Positions 27,509 through 35,182 of a DNA stretch of 64,000 bases are shown here, in pieces. The first letter of the stretch is position 1. Each line of letters begins with the position of its first letter. The position numbers and the translations under genes are program-made. Below the pieces are notes generated by a model that had not been told where the DNA came from, did not search any database, and saw nothing but the letters and a program-made list of their open reading frames with translations. Source of the DNA: an uncultured Chryseobacterium sp. (GTDB lineage Bacteria > Bacteroidota > Bacteroidia > Flavobacteriales > Weeksellaceae); contig CAJYGB010000042.1 in NCBI GenBank assembly GCA_913774355.1, positions 62,001 through 126,000 on the forward strand, in the 5' to 3' direction.

Positions 27509-27560
27509 TCATATCAATCGGCCCATTGAATATCTAAAAATTTTATCAGGTAATGCTTGA
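27478..27560 (-). repeat. Leader segment shared with the 731-residue gene (copy B)
   Basis: Matches 34631-34710, with the best block ATATCAATCGGCCCATTGA here and ATATCAATCGGCCAATTGA there. Both copies lie between a promoter-like repeat and a start codon on the minus strand. Confidence 0.7.
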
Positions 27561-27595
27561 AGCTCCTACGCACTGAGCTCTTTCTTCTTCTGAAA

Positions 27596-27629
27596 CAAAG
27601 GTATATGGGCAAAGCGTCAAAACTTGACG
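27596..27629 (-). promoter_or_regulatory. Fifth promoter-like repeat: perfect palindrome plus TACCTTTG
   Basis: CGTCAAAACTTGACG at 27615-27629 is a perfect 6-bp inverted repeat around 3 bp. On the minus strand it is followed after exactly 11 bp by TACCTTTG (27603-27596), a Bacteroidota -7 element. The surrounding AT-rich tract (27630-27665) also matches the tandem repeats at 34735-35106. It is placed to drive the 2281-residue gene. Confidence 0.7.
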
Positions 27630-27677
27630 TGTTATTTTTTTATTTAAAAAATTTTGAAATTTTATTGTGGAATAAAT

Positions 27678-27710
27678 GGCAGGGAATTTCAAGTGATCCG
27701 TTTCCCTGCC
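27678..27710 (-). terminator. Degenerate terminator-like hairpin
   Basis: GGCAGGGAA/TTCCCTGCC form a 9-bp stem, but no T-run follows on the minus strand. Its position relative to the promoter repeat mirrors the intact terminator at 35118-35160, so it is probably a decayed copy. Confidence 0.55.
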
Positions 27711-27733
27711 TTAGAAGAGGTAAATAAATAGCT

Positions 27734-27893
27734 TTAATTCTCATACTTATCACATTCCGATAAATAGGGATTCGATTTATTTATCCATAATGGTTTCAGA
27801 CATTCAGAGACGATTTGTAGCTTTAGGTAATCTTCCGGATTAGGAATAATCTTTCTGCGATCCGGCGTCTGCCTTGAGACTGATTTATAAATA
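27734..27893 (-). pseudogene. Remnant 3' end of an unidentified gene
   Basis: An open frame without a start, ending at TAA 27736-27734, reads YKSVSRQTPDRRKIIPNPED and continues YLKLQIVSECLKPLW to a C-terminus. The DYLK...VSE.LK pattern is like the end of the 484-residue protein (DYLKDCKPVSESLK), and the downstream order hairpin-then-repeat is the same. I infer a decayed relative of that gene fused to the truncated 2281-type start. The homology is short and uncertain. Confidence 0.45.
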
Positions 27894-27894
27894 A

Positions 27895-27974
27895 ATGTCT
27901 GAGATCTGGTTAGATGTAACCACAGAGAATAAACTCGGGTAGTACCTGTGCATTACCAATATTTGATTTGGCAT
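27895..27974 (-). pseudogene. Truncated second copy of the 5' end of the 2281-residue gene
   Basis: The minus-strand frame from ATG 27974 reads MPNQILVMHRYYPSLFSVVT then SNQISDI, against MPNQTPVTHRYYPRLSSVVT then PDQIPDI in the intact gene. The 80-bp block is colinear, with no indel. Homology stops abruptly at the DI codons, and the frame then hits a stop within two codons. This is a clear remnant of a former second copy. Confidence 0.88.
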
Positions 27975-28151
27975 ATAAATTATTTTGTGTTTGCGGTAGT
28001 TGAAAAGTTTTTATTTGAATAAACAAAAACTTACTAAATTATAGAGCTATTTAATCTTTTATAGCATTACAATCTTAATAAATGTTGTCAATTATGTGTT
28101 TTTTATCACATTATATTTACTTTTATTGAAAGTATAATATTTTAATAAATA

Positions 28152-28643
28152 CTAATCTATCCAAGTTTGAAATGGAGTATTAATATTATGAGCATATTGA
28201 AATAAATCTCTTAATTCCATGAAATATAATTTTAAAACTCCTTTACTATCTTCATAAAACTCACCTCCTAAACTTAATATTTTTAAATATTCTGTGCTTT
28301 GGTAATAAATAACGTTCTCAAAGTTAGTTTGCCCTCCATATTTTTGGAGAATAGAATCAAAAGATTCATTTTGTAAAGCAGGAATAATTTGGTTGGTGAT
28401 AAAACTTATGGATTCTTGTATATCTATTGGTATAAAATGTGACGTATCGTTATCACTAGAGTAAATTCCTTTAGGAATGTCATAGCTTACTCTATATACC
28501 CATTCAGAAAGAGTCGCATCAAAAACTTTTTTATTCTTTTGATTATCAATCTGTGTAGCATAATACATCATTAAGGCATATGTCCCAAAATCAATTTCAA
28601 CAAATAAATCATTTAATTCAAAGTATATTTTTCTTGTTCTCAT
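28152..28643 (-). CDS. Putative immunity protein, 163 residues
   Basis: An acidic, soluble, alpha/beta-looking protein with no signal peptide (ELNDLFVEIDFGTYALMMYY, then SFITNQIIPAL and LKLYFMELRDLFQYAHN). It starts 1 bp after the toxin stop, shares the toxin's low GC and ends the cassette. Size, acidity and position are those of an immunity gene for a polymorphic toxin. I recognise no specific immunity family. The assignment rests on context. Confidence 0.6.
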   Translation of the reverse strand: MRTRKIYFELNDLFVEIDFGTYALMMYYATQIDNQKNKKVFDATLSEWVYRVSYDIPKGIYSSDNDTSHFIPIDIQESISFITNQIIPALQNESFDSILQKYGGQTNFENVIYYQSTEYLKILSLGGEFYEDSKGVLKLYFMELRDLFQYAHNINTPFQTWID

Positions 28644-28644
28644 T

Positions 28645-31600
28645 TTAGAATTTTTTTATTAGAGTTTGATAAGCACTTTCAACAATTTCACTTTTAGTTG
28701 ACCCAAAGACATCAGGGTGAACCTTCATAATTCCATTTAATAATGAAGCATTAGCTGGTAATTTTTGCCTGAATATGGAAGGGGTAACTAATACTTCTGT
28801 ATTAGTTTTTAAATCAGTATACACAATTTTAGCTGATTGTATTTCAGCTAGAGCAGCTGGATTATCAATGTAAGTTTTAATTTTTAACACATCTGTAATA
28901 AAACTATGCAATTCAGTACCTGAATCTGGAATAGGTTTAATATATTCAAACAATTTCTTTAAATCTATTTTCATTTTATGCTTATTAAAATCAGGTTTAA
29001 TACTACCTAATATATCAATTTTATTACTAGAATTACTATATACTACGAAATCTAATTCTTGAACCATTCTCTTATTAACAGGATTATTATTTGCTTTCAT
29101 AAATCTAATATCTACACCGAGAAAAACATCTGTATTACTGTTAATCATTTTGCTTAAATGTGGTTCAGCTAATACCTCTATTACAGCACCTAAACTCCAA
29201 TTTTGCCCTGAATTTAAATAATCGATTGCTTTAGCCTTTTTTAATGGATCTGTAAAAAGTAAAATTTTATTATTCTTATTAATTTTACCTACAATTCCTT
29301 TTTCTGGATGTACAAAATATTCCGCTAATCTTTCAATTCTTTTATAATCAACATTATGGGTAAGCCAAAAATACATATAATCCTCCAATAATACTTTACC
29401 ATTAGTACTTTTACTAAGATATTCAGCTATTTTATCAGGATTCTTTCTGAACCCATCAAAAAGCTTTTCTTCAACATTTCCAAACTTTTTTAAAATTTCA
29501 ATTTTATTATCAAAACTTAGGTTTTTAAATTTATTAGTAATATTAGATTCAAATCTATAACGTTCCCAATAATTTGCTAATTGAAAATTATTTTTAAATT
29601 CATTCTTTTGAACTGTTGTGGCATTTCTAAATTCATCCAAAAATGTAATTTTCACAGATGAAGTTTTTTTAGACATTGATTTTTTAAAATCAATTGATTC
29701 ATAAAAGAACTTTAAATCATCTGTCCTATTATTACTTTTTATGATAGCAAGATTTTTTCGCTCTACAATATTTTCTAAATGAAGTTTTTCCCAATTTGAA
29801 ACTACATCTACATTGTTTATTTCTATTAAAGCATCATCTGTAAAATTACCAAAATCTTCAAAAAACGCAGTTTTTTTTATATCACTCCAAGGATCAAACT
29901 TTGTAGTTACTTCTTGAAGGTTATTTATTCTAGTATCACGAAATTTAGTCACCGCAGAACTTAGTGTTCCAGAAATTGTACTAACTGCATCTCTTATCTC
30001 TACGGGTAAATTACTAAAATACGGAGCAGAGTTTACTAATCTAGCCTGTTTTACTGCTAAGGCTCTAAATGAAAGTGATGCTCCTGCAGCTAGCAAAGTA
30101 ATCCAGAAAAACATTTTGTTTAAATCTTCATAGTGCTTTGCTAAATCTTCCGTAGGAGCTGTTGCCACCATAAAATCATAGTATCTCGTGCATACCATAC
30201 TTGATATGGTAACAGCTTCCGCACCTACGCCAAGACCTTCTAAAACAAAAGCGGTATAAATGGCACCGGCTCCTTGAGTAGCTCTAAAAGACCGCCCAAT
30301 CAATGTAAGATATCTTAGATGCCTAAAACTAGAAACTACGCCTAAACCACCTGTAATAAAAAATAATCCAACATCGAAAGCAACTCCTAGCACTAAATTA
30401 TATCCAGCGTCAAATTCTTTAATATCTTTATAATCTTGAGAATAATACCAAATAAATGCGGGAATTTGATGTAAATTAGGAAAAGCAGGTTTTAACTCGG
30501 GATCCATTTGGTATCCTTTCAGGGAAATGGGCTGATACAAATGAAATTCCAATTTTTTGTTATGAGTGTATTGAGCTGTCGACACAGTCTCGGTATCTTC
30601 TCCTGGCTTTGTTTTATTTTCATATAAATAATCATTAAATTCTGCCTTGACAAGTTTTCCTTCCTGTTCAATTTTTGAATAAAGTCTTTTAGTATATGAA
30701 CTAAGAACAACATCATAAAAATCAGTGGTTTCAACGGATTTCCAAGTAACTCCAAAATAAACGGTATAATTAGTGACTTTTTTGTCATCCATCTGAAAAT
30801 ACTGAGCTCCTTCTTGTGTAAAGAAATATGAGCTTGCATTTACTACACTATTGTCTATACTATCATTCAAATTAGGATAATAGAAGAAATTATATTTAGA
30901 TTTTTGCCAAATTTTATAAATTGCATATATATAGTTGATTCTATAATTTTTCTGTCGCAAGAAAAAACCGATTGGTGGAGCAATCCGCATAATTCTTGCT
31001 GCGCTGAACATATTCATTAGAATCTTAAAATTAGAATCTTTACCATCCCTAATATTCAATAAGTAGATTAAAAACTTTTCTCTATCATCCTTAACAAAAT
31101 AAAATGAATTAATTATGGACAAGCATTGCTCTTGATCATTATTAGTAAAAGGATCTTGTTTATTTAGAGTGGGAATGCGCGGATCTCCATAATCTATTTT
31201 TATGGAATTATTTACATATCCCTTTATATAATCATCTATTATGTCTTCTCTAAAATTATATGGTAAGATTGACATAGCAGAAGTAGGCAAAATTTTCATT
31301 AGTACTTTAATCCTATTATAACTTTGAAAATCATTAGAACTATCAGAATTTCCAGGAAATAACCCACTTTCAATTTTTTCCCTTAGATTATGATGAAAAT
31401 TAGCAAGAGCAATCTCAAGATTTTCGAAAACCGTATAATATCCTTCATAAAAATAATCATTATCTGGTTGTGGAACTAATAGCTTAGTATCTGCCAGACT
31501 TTTATATCCCCAATCCAATAAAAGTTTTCCTATAACTCTATCTATAAGAGGATAGTTATATTCTTGTCCTGTTTGAGAGTCTATAGTATTATTTTTAACT

Positions 31601-32337
31601 GCTGTTTCTATCTCAGAAATAGGTTTAACAGCAATAGTATCCAATACTTCTTTTCTAATCCAATATATTGCAAAACATATTTGTATTAGCTTTCTATATA
31701 AAACAACTTTACTAGCAAATTGAATTGTTGTTGAATTTAAAATAGGATCAAAATTTTTCTTGAAAAAATTTCCCTCTTCAAAACCAAGTCTATTAATATG
31801 TGGCTTCTCAATTTTATTATAATTAAGACTATTTTCATCAAGAATAATACTTTGGGGATATGTTGAAGCATCCTGATAATCAATATTATAATTTTTGTTT
31901 AGTTTAAACGACTGTTTTAAAGAAGTATAATATGTACTAATAGTATCTTCATTAACTAAAACTTTTTCAATATTAAATATATCACCATCTGTAGCAAATT
32001 CCAGATGACTATCAAACCACATAGAGTCGATATTCTGTCGTGTATTTATTTTTCTAAAAATAGTATTTGGACTATTTTTTAGCTCAATAAAATGTCTTAA
32101 TTTTAAATATCCAGTCTTTCCTTCTTTTTTTTGAGAGGCTGAATAATAATGACTTTTATCTACAAAAATATAAGTATTATCTATTGATGCCGGGATACCT
32201 ATAGTAAATTCGACAAGTGAACCATCAGAATCAAATCTAATATTAGTCATTTCATAATTTTCGTTGGAATGACTAAATCTATCTACTCCTTTTGCTTTTA
32301 TAACTTGTCCCTTTGGGGTTAAATATGCTAAACTCAT
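28645..32337 (-). CDS. Putative polymorphic toxin, 1230 residues
   Basis: The layout is that of a large contact toxin. Residues 1-~640 form a long polar, Tyr/Asn-rich trafficking region. About 645-770 is a hydrophobic, Gly/Ala-rich stretch (YNLVLGVAFDVGLFFITGGL) that may aid membrane passage. Residues ~800-1030 are charged and helical. The last ~190 residues form a separate domain with EVLAEPHLSKM, QELDFVVYSNSSNKIDILGS and then IKPDFNK; the E...ELD...xxK order recalls PD-(D/E)XK nucleases, though the usual acid before xK is a serine. No signal peptide. The start overlaps the 731-residue gene by 4 bp (ATGA), so the two are translationally coupled. Toxic activity is inferred. Confidence 0.6.
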   Translation of the reverse strand: MSLAYLTPKGQVIKAKGVDRFSHSNENYEMTNIRFDSDGSLVEFTIGIPASIDNTYIFVDKSHYYSASQKKEGKTGYLKLRHFIELKNSPNTIFRKINTRQNIDSMWFDSHLEFATDGDIFNIEKVLVNEDTISTYYTSLKQSFKLNKNYNIDYQDASTYPQSIILDENSLNYNKIEKPHINRLGFEEGNFFKKNFDPILNSTTIQFASKVVLYRKLIQICFAIYWIRKEVLDTIAVKPISEIETAVKNNTIDSQTGQEYNYPLIDRVIGKLLLDWGYKSLADTKLLVPQPDNDYFYEGYYTVFENLEIALANFHHNLREKIESGLFPGNSDSSNDFQSYNRIKVLMKILPTSAMSILPYNFREDIIDDYIKGYVNNSIKIDYGDPRIPTLNKQDPFTNNDQEQCLSIINSFYFVKDDREKFLIYLLNIRDGKDSNFKILMNMFSAARIMRIAPPIGFFLRQKNYRINYIYAIYKIWQKSKYNFFYYPNLNDSIDNSVVNASSYFFTQEGAQYFQMDDKKVTNYTVYFGVTWKSVETTDFYDVVLSSYTKRLYSKIEQEGKLVKAEFNDYLYENKTKPGEDTETVSTAQYTHNKKLEFHLYQPISLKGYQMDPELKPAFPNLHQIPAFIWYYSQDYKDIKEFDAGYNLVLGVAFDVGLFFITGGLGVVSSFRHLRYLTLIGRSFRATQGAGAIYTAFVLEGLGVGAEAVTISSMVCTRYYDFMVATAPTEDLAKHYEDLNKMFFWITLLAAGASLSFRALAVKQARLVNSAPYFSNLPVEIRDAVSTISGTLSSAVTKFRDTRINNLQEVTTKFDPWSDIKKTAFFEDFGNFTDDALIEINNVDVVSNWEKLHLENIVERKNLAIIKSNNRTDDLKFFYESIDFKKSMSKKTSSVKITFLDEFRNATTVQKNEFKNNFQLANYWERYRFESNITNKFKNLSFDNKIEILKKFGNVEEKLFDGFRKNPDKIAEYLSKSTNGKVLLEDYMYFWLTHNVDYKRIERLAEYFVHPEKGIVGKINKNNKILLFTDPLKKAKAIDYLNSGQNWSLGAVIEVLAEPHLSKMINSNTDVFLGVDIRFMKANNNPVNKRMVQELDFVVYSNSSNKIDILGSIKPDFNKHKMKIDLKKLFEYIKPIPDSGTELHSFITDVLKIKTYIDNPAALAEIQSAKIVYTDLKTNTEVLVTPSIFRQKLPANASLLNGIMKVHPDVFGSTKSEIVESAYQTLIKKF

Positions 32338-34529
32338 AAATTGTTTGGTTTTTTCATGTTTGTGATTCCTTCATTCAAATTATATTCTACGGGAACCCAT
32401 CTACTATATTCTTCTGAAACATAAGCTAAATTATCAACTGTAGTTATGTATATTTTCTCAGTAGGTTCAATTAATTGTAAAACTCCAGATTGATTTTCTC
32501 CAAGGATTGCTAATGAATATTTCCTATAGGAAATATCTTCTGTTGAAATGTAGTAGGCTTCTTCATCTTCTAATTCATTTTTTAAAAAGAACTTAGGATT
32601 GTTTAAAATACTTCCTATTAGTGCAATGAATACATCATTTTCTTCCCTAGTAATACCCAAAATTTTCTTACTTGGTAAGGAACTGTCTTGCACTTGTAGT
32701 GAGAGACCAATGATTGCTGTTCCTTCAGTATTAGTAAAAGTTTCTGTTTGTATGTAGTATGGACTTTCCGGCTGGTAAAAATTGTTCCGCTTATCACTGT
32801 AGACGATTGTTCCGCCATTGGAATTATCCAGATAAGCAGACCGGCTTTCAAAGAAGCTTCCCGTACTCTGCCGGATATTGTGTAATAATGTCTCATAAGT
32901 TACCCGTTCCAGACTTTCCGTATCATTTTTCATGATCAGATCTTTTACTTTCTTCGTAGTAACCGTTGCAATATCTTTCCCGCCTGCTCTATTCTCAAAA
33001 TCAATCAATAGCAAATTCTGGTCGATCACATAAGCCAGCTCTTCGGGCTTTCTGCTTTCCATTTGCGGACTTACATTGATCAGTCCAAAGACATCATCAA
33101 TATCCTTCAGTTCATAACTGGTCGTTACAACAGGGTCGCCCGGATTGGCACCCGGTGTTTCGGAAGTAATCTGTAAGGTTTTCCCCTCATAAATCAGCTG
33201 TATAAACGAAGCAACCGTTTTATTGCCGCTGGTTCTGCTTAGGCTGAAAGCGATCGGTTTTGTGAAATTGGTATCGATTCCGGTACCGGCTTCCTGAAGG
33301 AGGTTTTTTCCCCGGATAAAATAGTCTTCGTTATCGGTGTCGGTATGCAAAACACCCTGTTTTACATACATCGCTGCGGCATCATTGTTGTCGGTCGTCA
33401 GCTGGATCACCAGCGACGGCTGTGCATTGAGCTCTTTTACAGGCCACCCCTGTTCAAACTGCTGCAGGGAGAGGTTATTGGCGGCCGTTCCGATCTTCAT
33501 ATTGTTCGTACTTCCTTCTAAGCTATGATTCCCGTAGAAATTATAGGATCTCTGTCTGCTGCCCTGGATATACAAATAGGTAGTCTCAGCGGTTGCAAAA
33601 GAGGCTATCTGAGCGGCAATCTGCTCCATCGTTTGCAGGATAGAATTATCATTGAGATGGATCTTCCCTTTTCCCTGGGTATGTAAACCATAGAAAGCGG
33701 CAACATCAAGGAACTGGGTCGCCGTTTCGCGGATCAGTTTTTTTTGGAAATCGTTTGCTCCCGTAGCCTGATTCAAAACATGATCCGGATTACGGGCAAA
33801 GTCCAGATTCAACTGAAATGGGTTGGGATCATTGTCAATGGTATAGTCTCCTTCATTCAGAACAATGTCGATACCGATACTTCCATCCGCTGTTCCCAAC
33901 TGGGTGCCTCCCGGGATCATCGGCAGTTCGAATGCCTTTGCAGGCTCTGCTTCGGTAGTTGTGGTTCCGGTAGTCTGCGTCTTGGAGACTTTCAGGAAAT
34001 AATCATCAATCAGCGTACTGGCAGGCTGTGGATTGCTGGATCCCGGAAACCCGATAAACTGCGCGGTAAAGGTCGGCTCTGTAATTCCCAGCATATTGTA
34101 AAGGGCGGTAAATTCTTTTCTGATGACGTCTACAAAACCGGTTGATCCCAGTCCGTTAATAACGTCATTGCTTCCACTGAAGAAATCGGATTTTTTCAGG
34201 CCTCTGTAGACAATATATTTAATAGCCAGCCCTTTGATCGGCTGACTGAAAGGCTTTAGGATCACATTTACTTTAGTGGTATCGGTTCCGCAAGGCTGCA
34301 AAAAAACCTGTCCCTGGCAAATCGTATAGACCCTGCCGTTGTAGCTGCTTATTTTGGAAGTGGTCCTGAACACGGTACCGTTGGATCCGAATTTTTCAGC
34401 GGTGCCCTGGTTAAATGTTTTGCCCTTTTCCAGATAGAAAAAAGACTCCGGCAGAAGGTCAGGCCGCACGTTCAGGCCTTTGCTGTCTGAAGAGGTTGGC
34501 ATTGATGCCTGTGTCGTATTTTGTGGCAT
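32334..34529 (-). CDS. Putative adaptor or carrier protein with mosaic C-terminus, 731 residues
   Basis: No family recognised. There is no signal peptide and no membrane helix. The N-terminal ~100 residues (RPDLLPESFFYLEKGKTFNQ, then GRVYTICQGQVFLQPCG) are beta-rich and low in charge. The middle has an alpha/beta segment mentioning AFYGLHTQGKGKIHLNDNS and Gln-rich stretches. From about residue 590 the DNA becomes AT-rich like the downstream toxin, so the C-terminal ~140 residues have a different history. The gene is coupled to the toxin by a 4-bp overlap. A carrier that recognises the toxin through its C-terminal part would explain both facts; this is inference. It is the first gene after the tandem promoter repeats. 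Confidence 0.65.
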   Translation of the reverse strand: MPQNTTQASMPTSSDSKGLNVRPDLLPESFFYLEKGKTFNQGTAEKFGSNGTVFRTTSKISSYNGRVYTICQGQVFLQPCGTDTTKVNVILKPFSQPIKGLAIKYIVYRGLKKSDFFSGSNDVINGLGSTGFVDVIRKEFTALYNMLGITEPTFTAQFIGFPGSSNPQPASTLIDDYFLKVSKTQTTGTTTTEAEPAKAFELPMIPGGTQLGTADGSIGIDIVLNEGDYTIDNDPNPFQLNLDFARNPDHVLNQATGANDFQKKLIRETATQFLDVAAFYGLHTQGKGKIHLNDNSILQTMEQIAAQIASFATAETTYLYIQGSRQRSYNFYGNHSLEGSTNNMKIGTAANNLSLQQFEQGWPVKELNAQPSLVIQLTTDNNDAAAMYVKQGVLHTDTDNEDYFIRGKNLLQEAGTGIDTNFTKPIAFSLSRTSGNKTVASFIQLIYEGKTLQITSETPGANPGDPVVTTSYELKDIDDVFGLINVSPQMESRKPEELAYVIDQNLLLIDFENRAGGKDIATVTTKKVKDLIMKNDTESLERVTYETLLHNIRQSTGSFFESRSAYLDNSNGGTIVYSDKRNNFYQPESPYYIQTETFTNTEGTAIIGLSLQVQDSSLPSKKILGITREENDVFIALIGSILNNPKFFLKNELEDEEAYYISTEDISYRKYSLAILGENQSGVLQLIEPTEKIYITTVDNLAYVSEEYSRWVPVEYNLNEGITNMKKPNNL

Positions 34530-34630
34530 TTGGTGTTAATTTTTTGGTGTTAAATAATTTTTGAATAGCTTTCCGGGAAAGCTTGCTTGTTGTAGAAATT
34601 CCGGGGTCGGAATTTGGTGTCGGTATCATC

Positions 34631-34710
34631 TATTTCATGGTTTATTAGTTTTGGTTAAACAATATCAATCGGCCAATTGATCATTAAAATTTTTATCTGA
34701 CAGGCATTTT
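34631..34710 (-). repeat. Leader segment shared with the 2281-residue gene (copy A)
   Basis: Counterpart of 27478-27560. It lies between the promoter repeats and the ATG at 34529, giving the 731-residue gene an untranslated leader of about 215 nt from the nearest repeat. Confidence 0.7.
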
Positions 34711-34734
34711 AACTTTCGTTACTTAAACGCTCTG

Positions 34735-35106
34735 TCATCTCCGAAGCAAAAGTATTCGGGCGCAACGTCAAAACTCGTCGTATTAAAATTTATTTTTAAA
34801 AAATTTAATAGCCTTCATTTGTTCATCCTTTTTTTCATCTCCGAAACAAAAGTATTTGGGCGCAGCGTCAAAACTCGTCGCATTAAAATTTATTTTTAAA
34901 AAATTTCATACTCTTCATTTTATTAACTCTTCGTCATCTCCGAAACAAAAGTATTTGGGCACAGCGTCAAAACTCGTCGTATTAAAATTTATTTTTAAAA
35001 AAATTTCATACTCTTCATTTTATTAACTCTCCGTCATCTCCGAAGCAAAAGTATTTGGGCGCAGCGTCAAAACTCGACGCATTAAAATTTATTTTTAAAA
35101 ATTTTC
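34735..35106 (-). repeat. Four tandem ~100-bp promoter-like repeats
   Basis: TCATCTCCGAARCAAAAGTA starts units at 34735, 34835, 34934 and 35034, so the period is 99-100 bp. On the minus strand each unit has an AT-rich tract, the box CGACGAGTTTTGACG (CGTCGAGTTTTGACG in the fourth), exactly 11 bp, then TACTTTTG. The boxes are at 34766-34780, 34866-34880, 34965-34979 and 35065-35079. The -7 elements are at 34747-34754, 34847-34854, 34946-34953 and 35046-35053. Low divergence between units points to recent expansion or homogenisation. Four stacked promoters or operator sites upstream of the 731-residue gene are inferred. Confidence 0.85.
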
Positions 35107-35117
35107 TATCATAGGCA

Positions 35118-35160
35118 TAAAAAAGGCGGGGAAATCAAATTGAAATTGATTGCCCCGCCT
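35118..35160 (-). terminator. Terminator after the 484-residue gene
   Basis: On the minus strand AGGCGGGG and CCCCGCCT close a stem with an inner AATCAA/TTGATT extension, followed by TTTTTT. It separates the 484-residue gene from the tandem promoter repeats. Confidence 0.9.
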
Positions 35161-35182
35161 TAGAGTAAGCCTTTAATCCGAT

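Larger units (their letters stand above)
27191..28151. other. Scar region: leader, promoter-like repeat, dead terminator and gene remnants
   Basis: Reading on the minus strand, this 960-bp interval contains in order: a truncated copy of the 5' end of the 2281-residue gene (27974-27895), an open C-terminal fragment of another protein (27893-27734), a terminator-like hairpin without a T-run (27710-27678), a promoter-like repeat (27596-27629) and a ~400-nt leader of the intact 2281-residue gene. The order hairpin-repeat-leader repeats that in front of the 731-residue gene. Details are given in the separate entries. Confidence 0.7.
28152..32750 (-). mobile_element. AT-rich toxin cassette (inferred exchange module)
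   Basis: By eye, GC content falls from the mid-40s in the flanking giant genes to about 30 percent across the toxin, the immunity gene and the last ~140 codons of the 731-residue gene. The change inside that gene is abrupt at about 32750-32800. No transposase, integrase or terminal repeat is seen. Replacement by homologous recombination, with the breakpoint inside the 731-residue gene, is inferred. Confidence 0.55.

Noticed and set aside
12116..34529. Prophage, T6SS or eCIS operon
   Set aside because: Fibre-like proteins are present, but no sheath, tube, spike, baseplate, terminase, capsid, portal or AAA+ ATPase gene is found.
34735..35106. CRISPR array
   Set aside because: The units are contiguous ~100-bp tandem repeats without unique spacers, and no cas genes are present.
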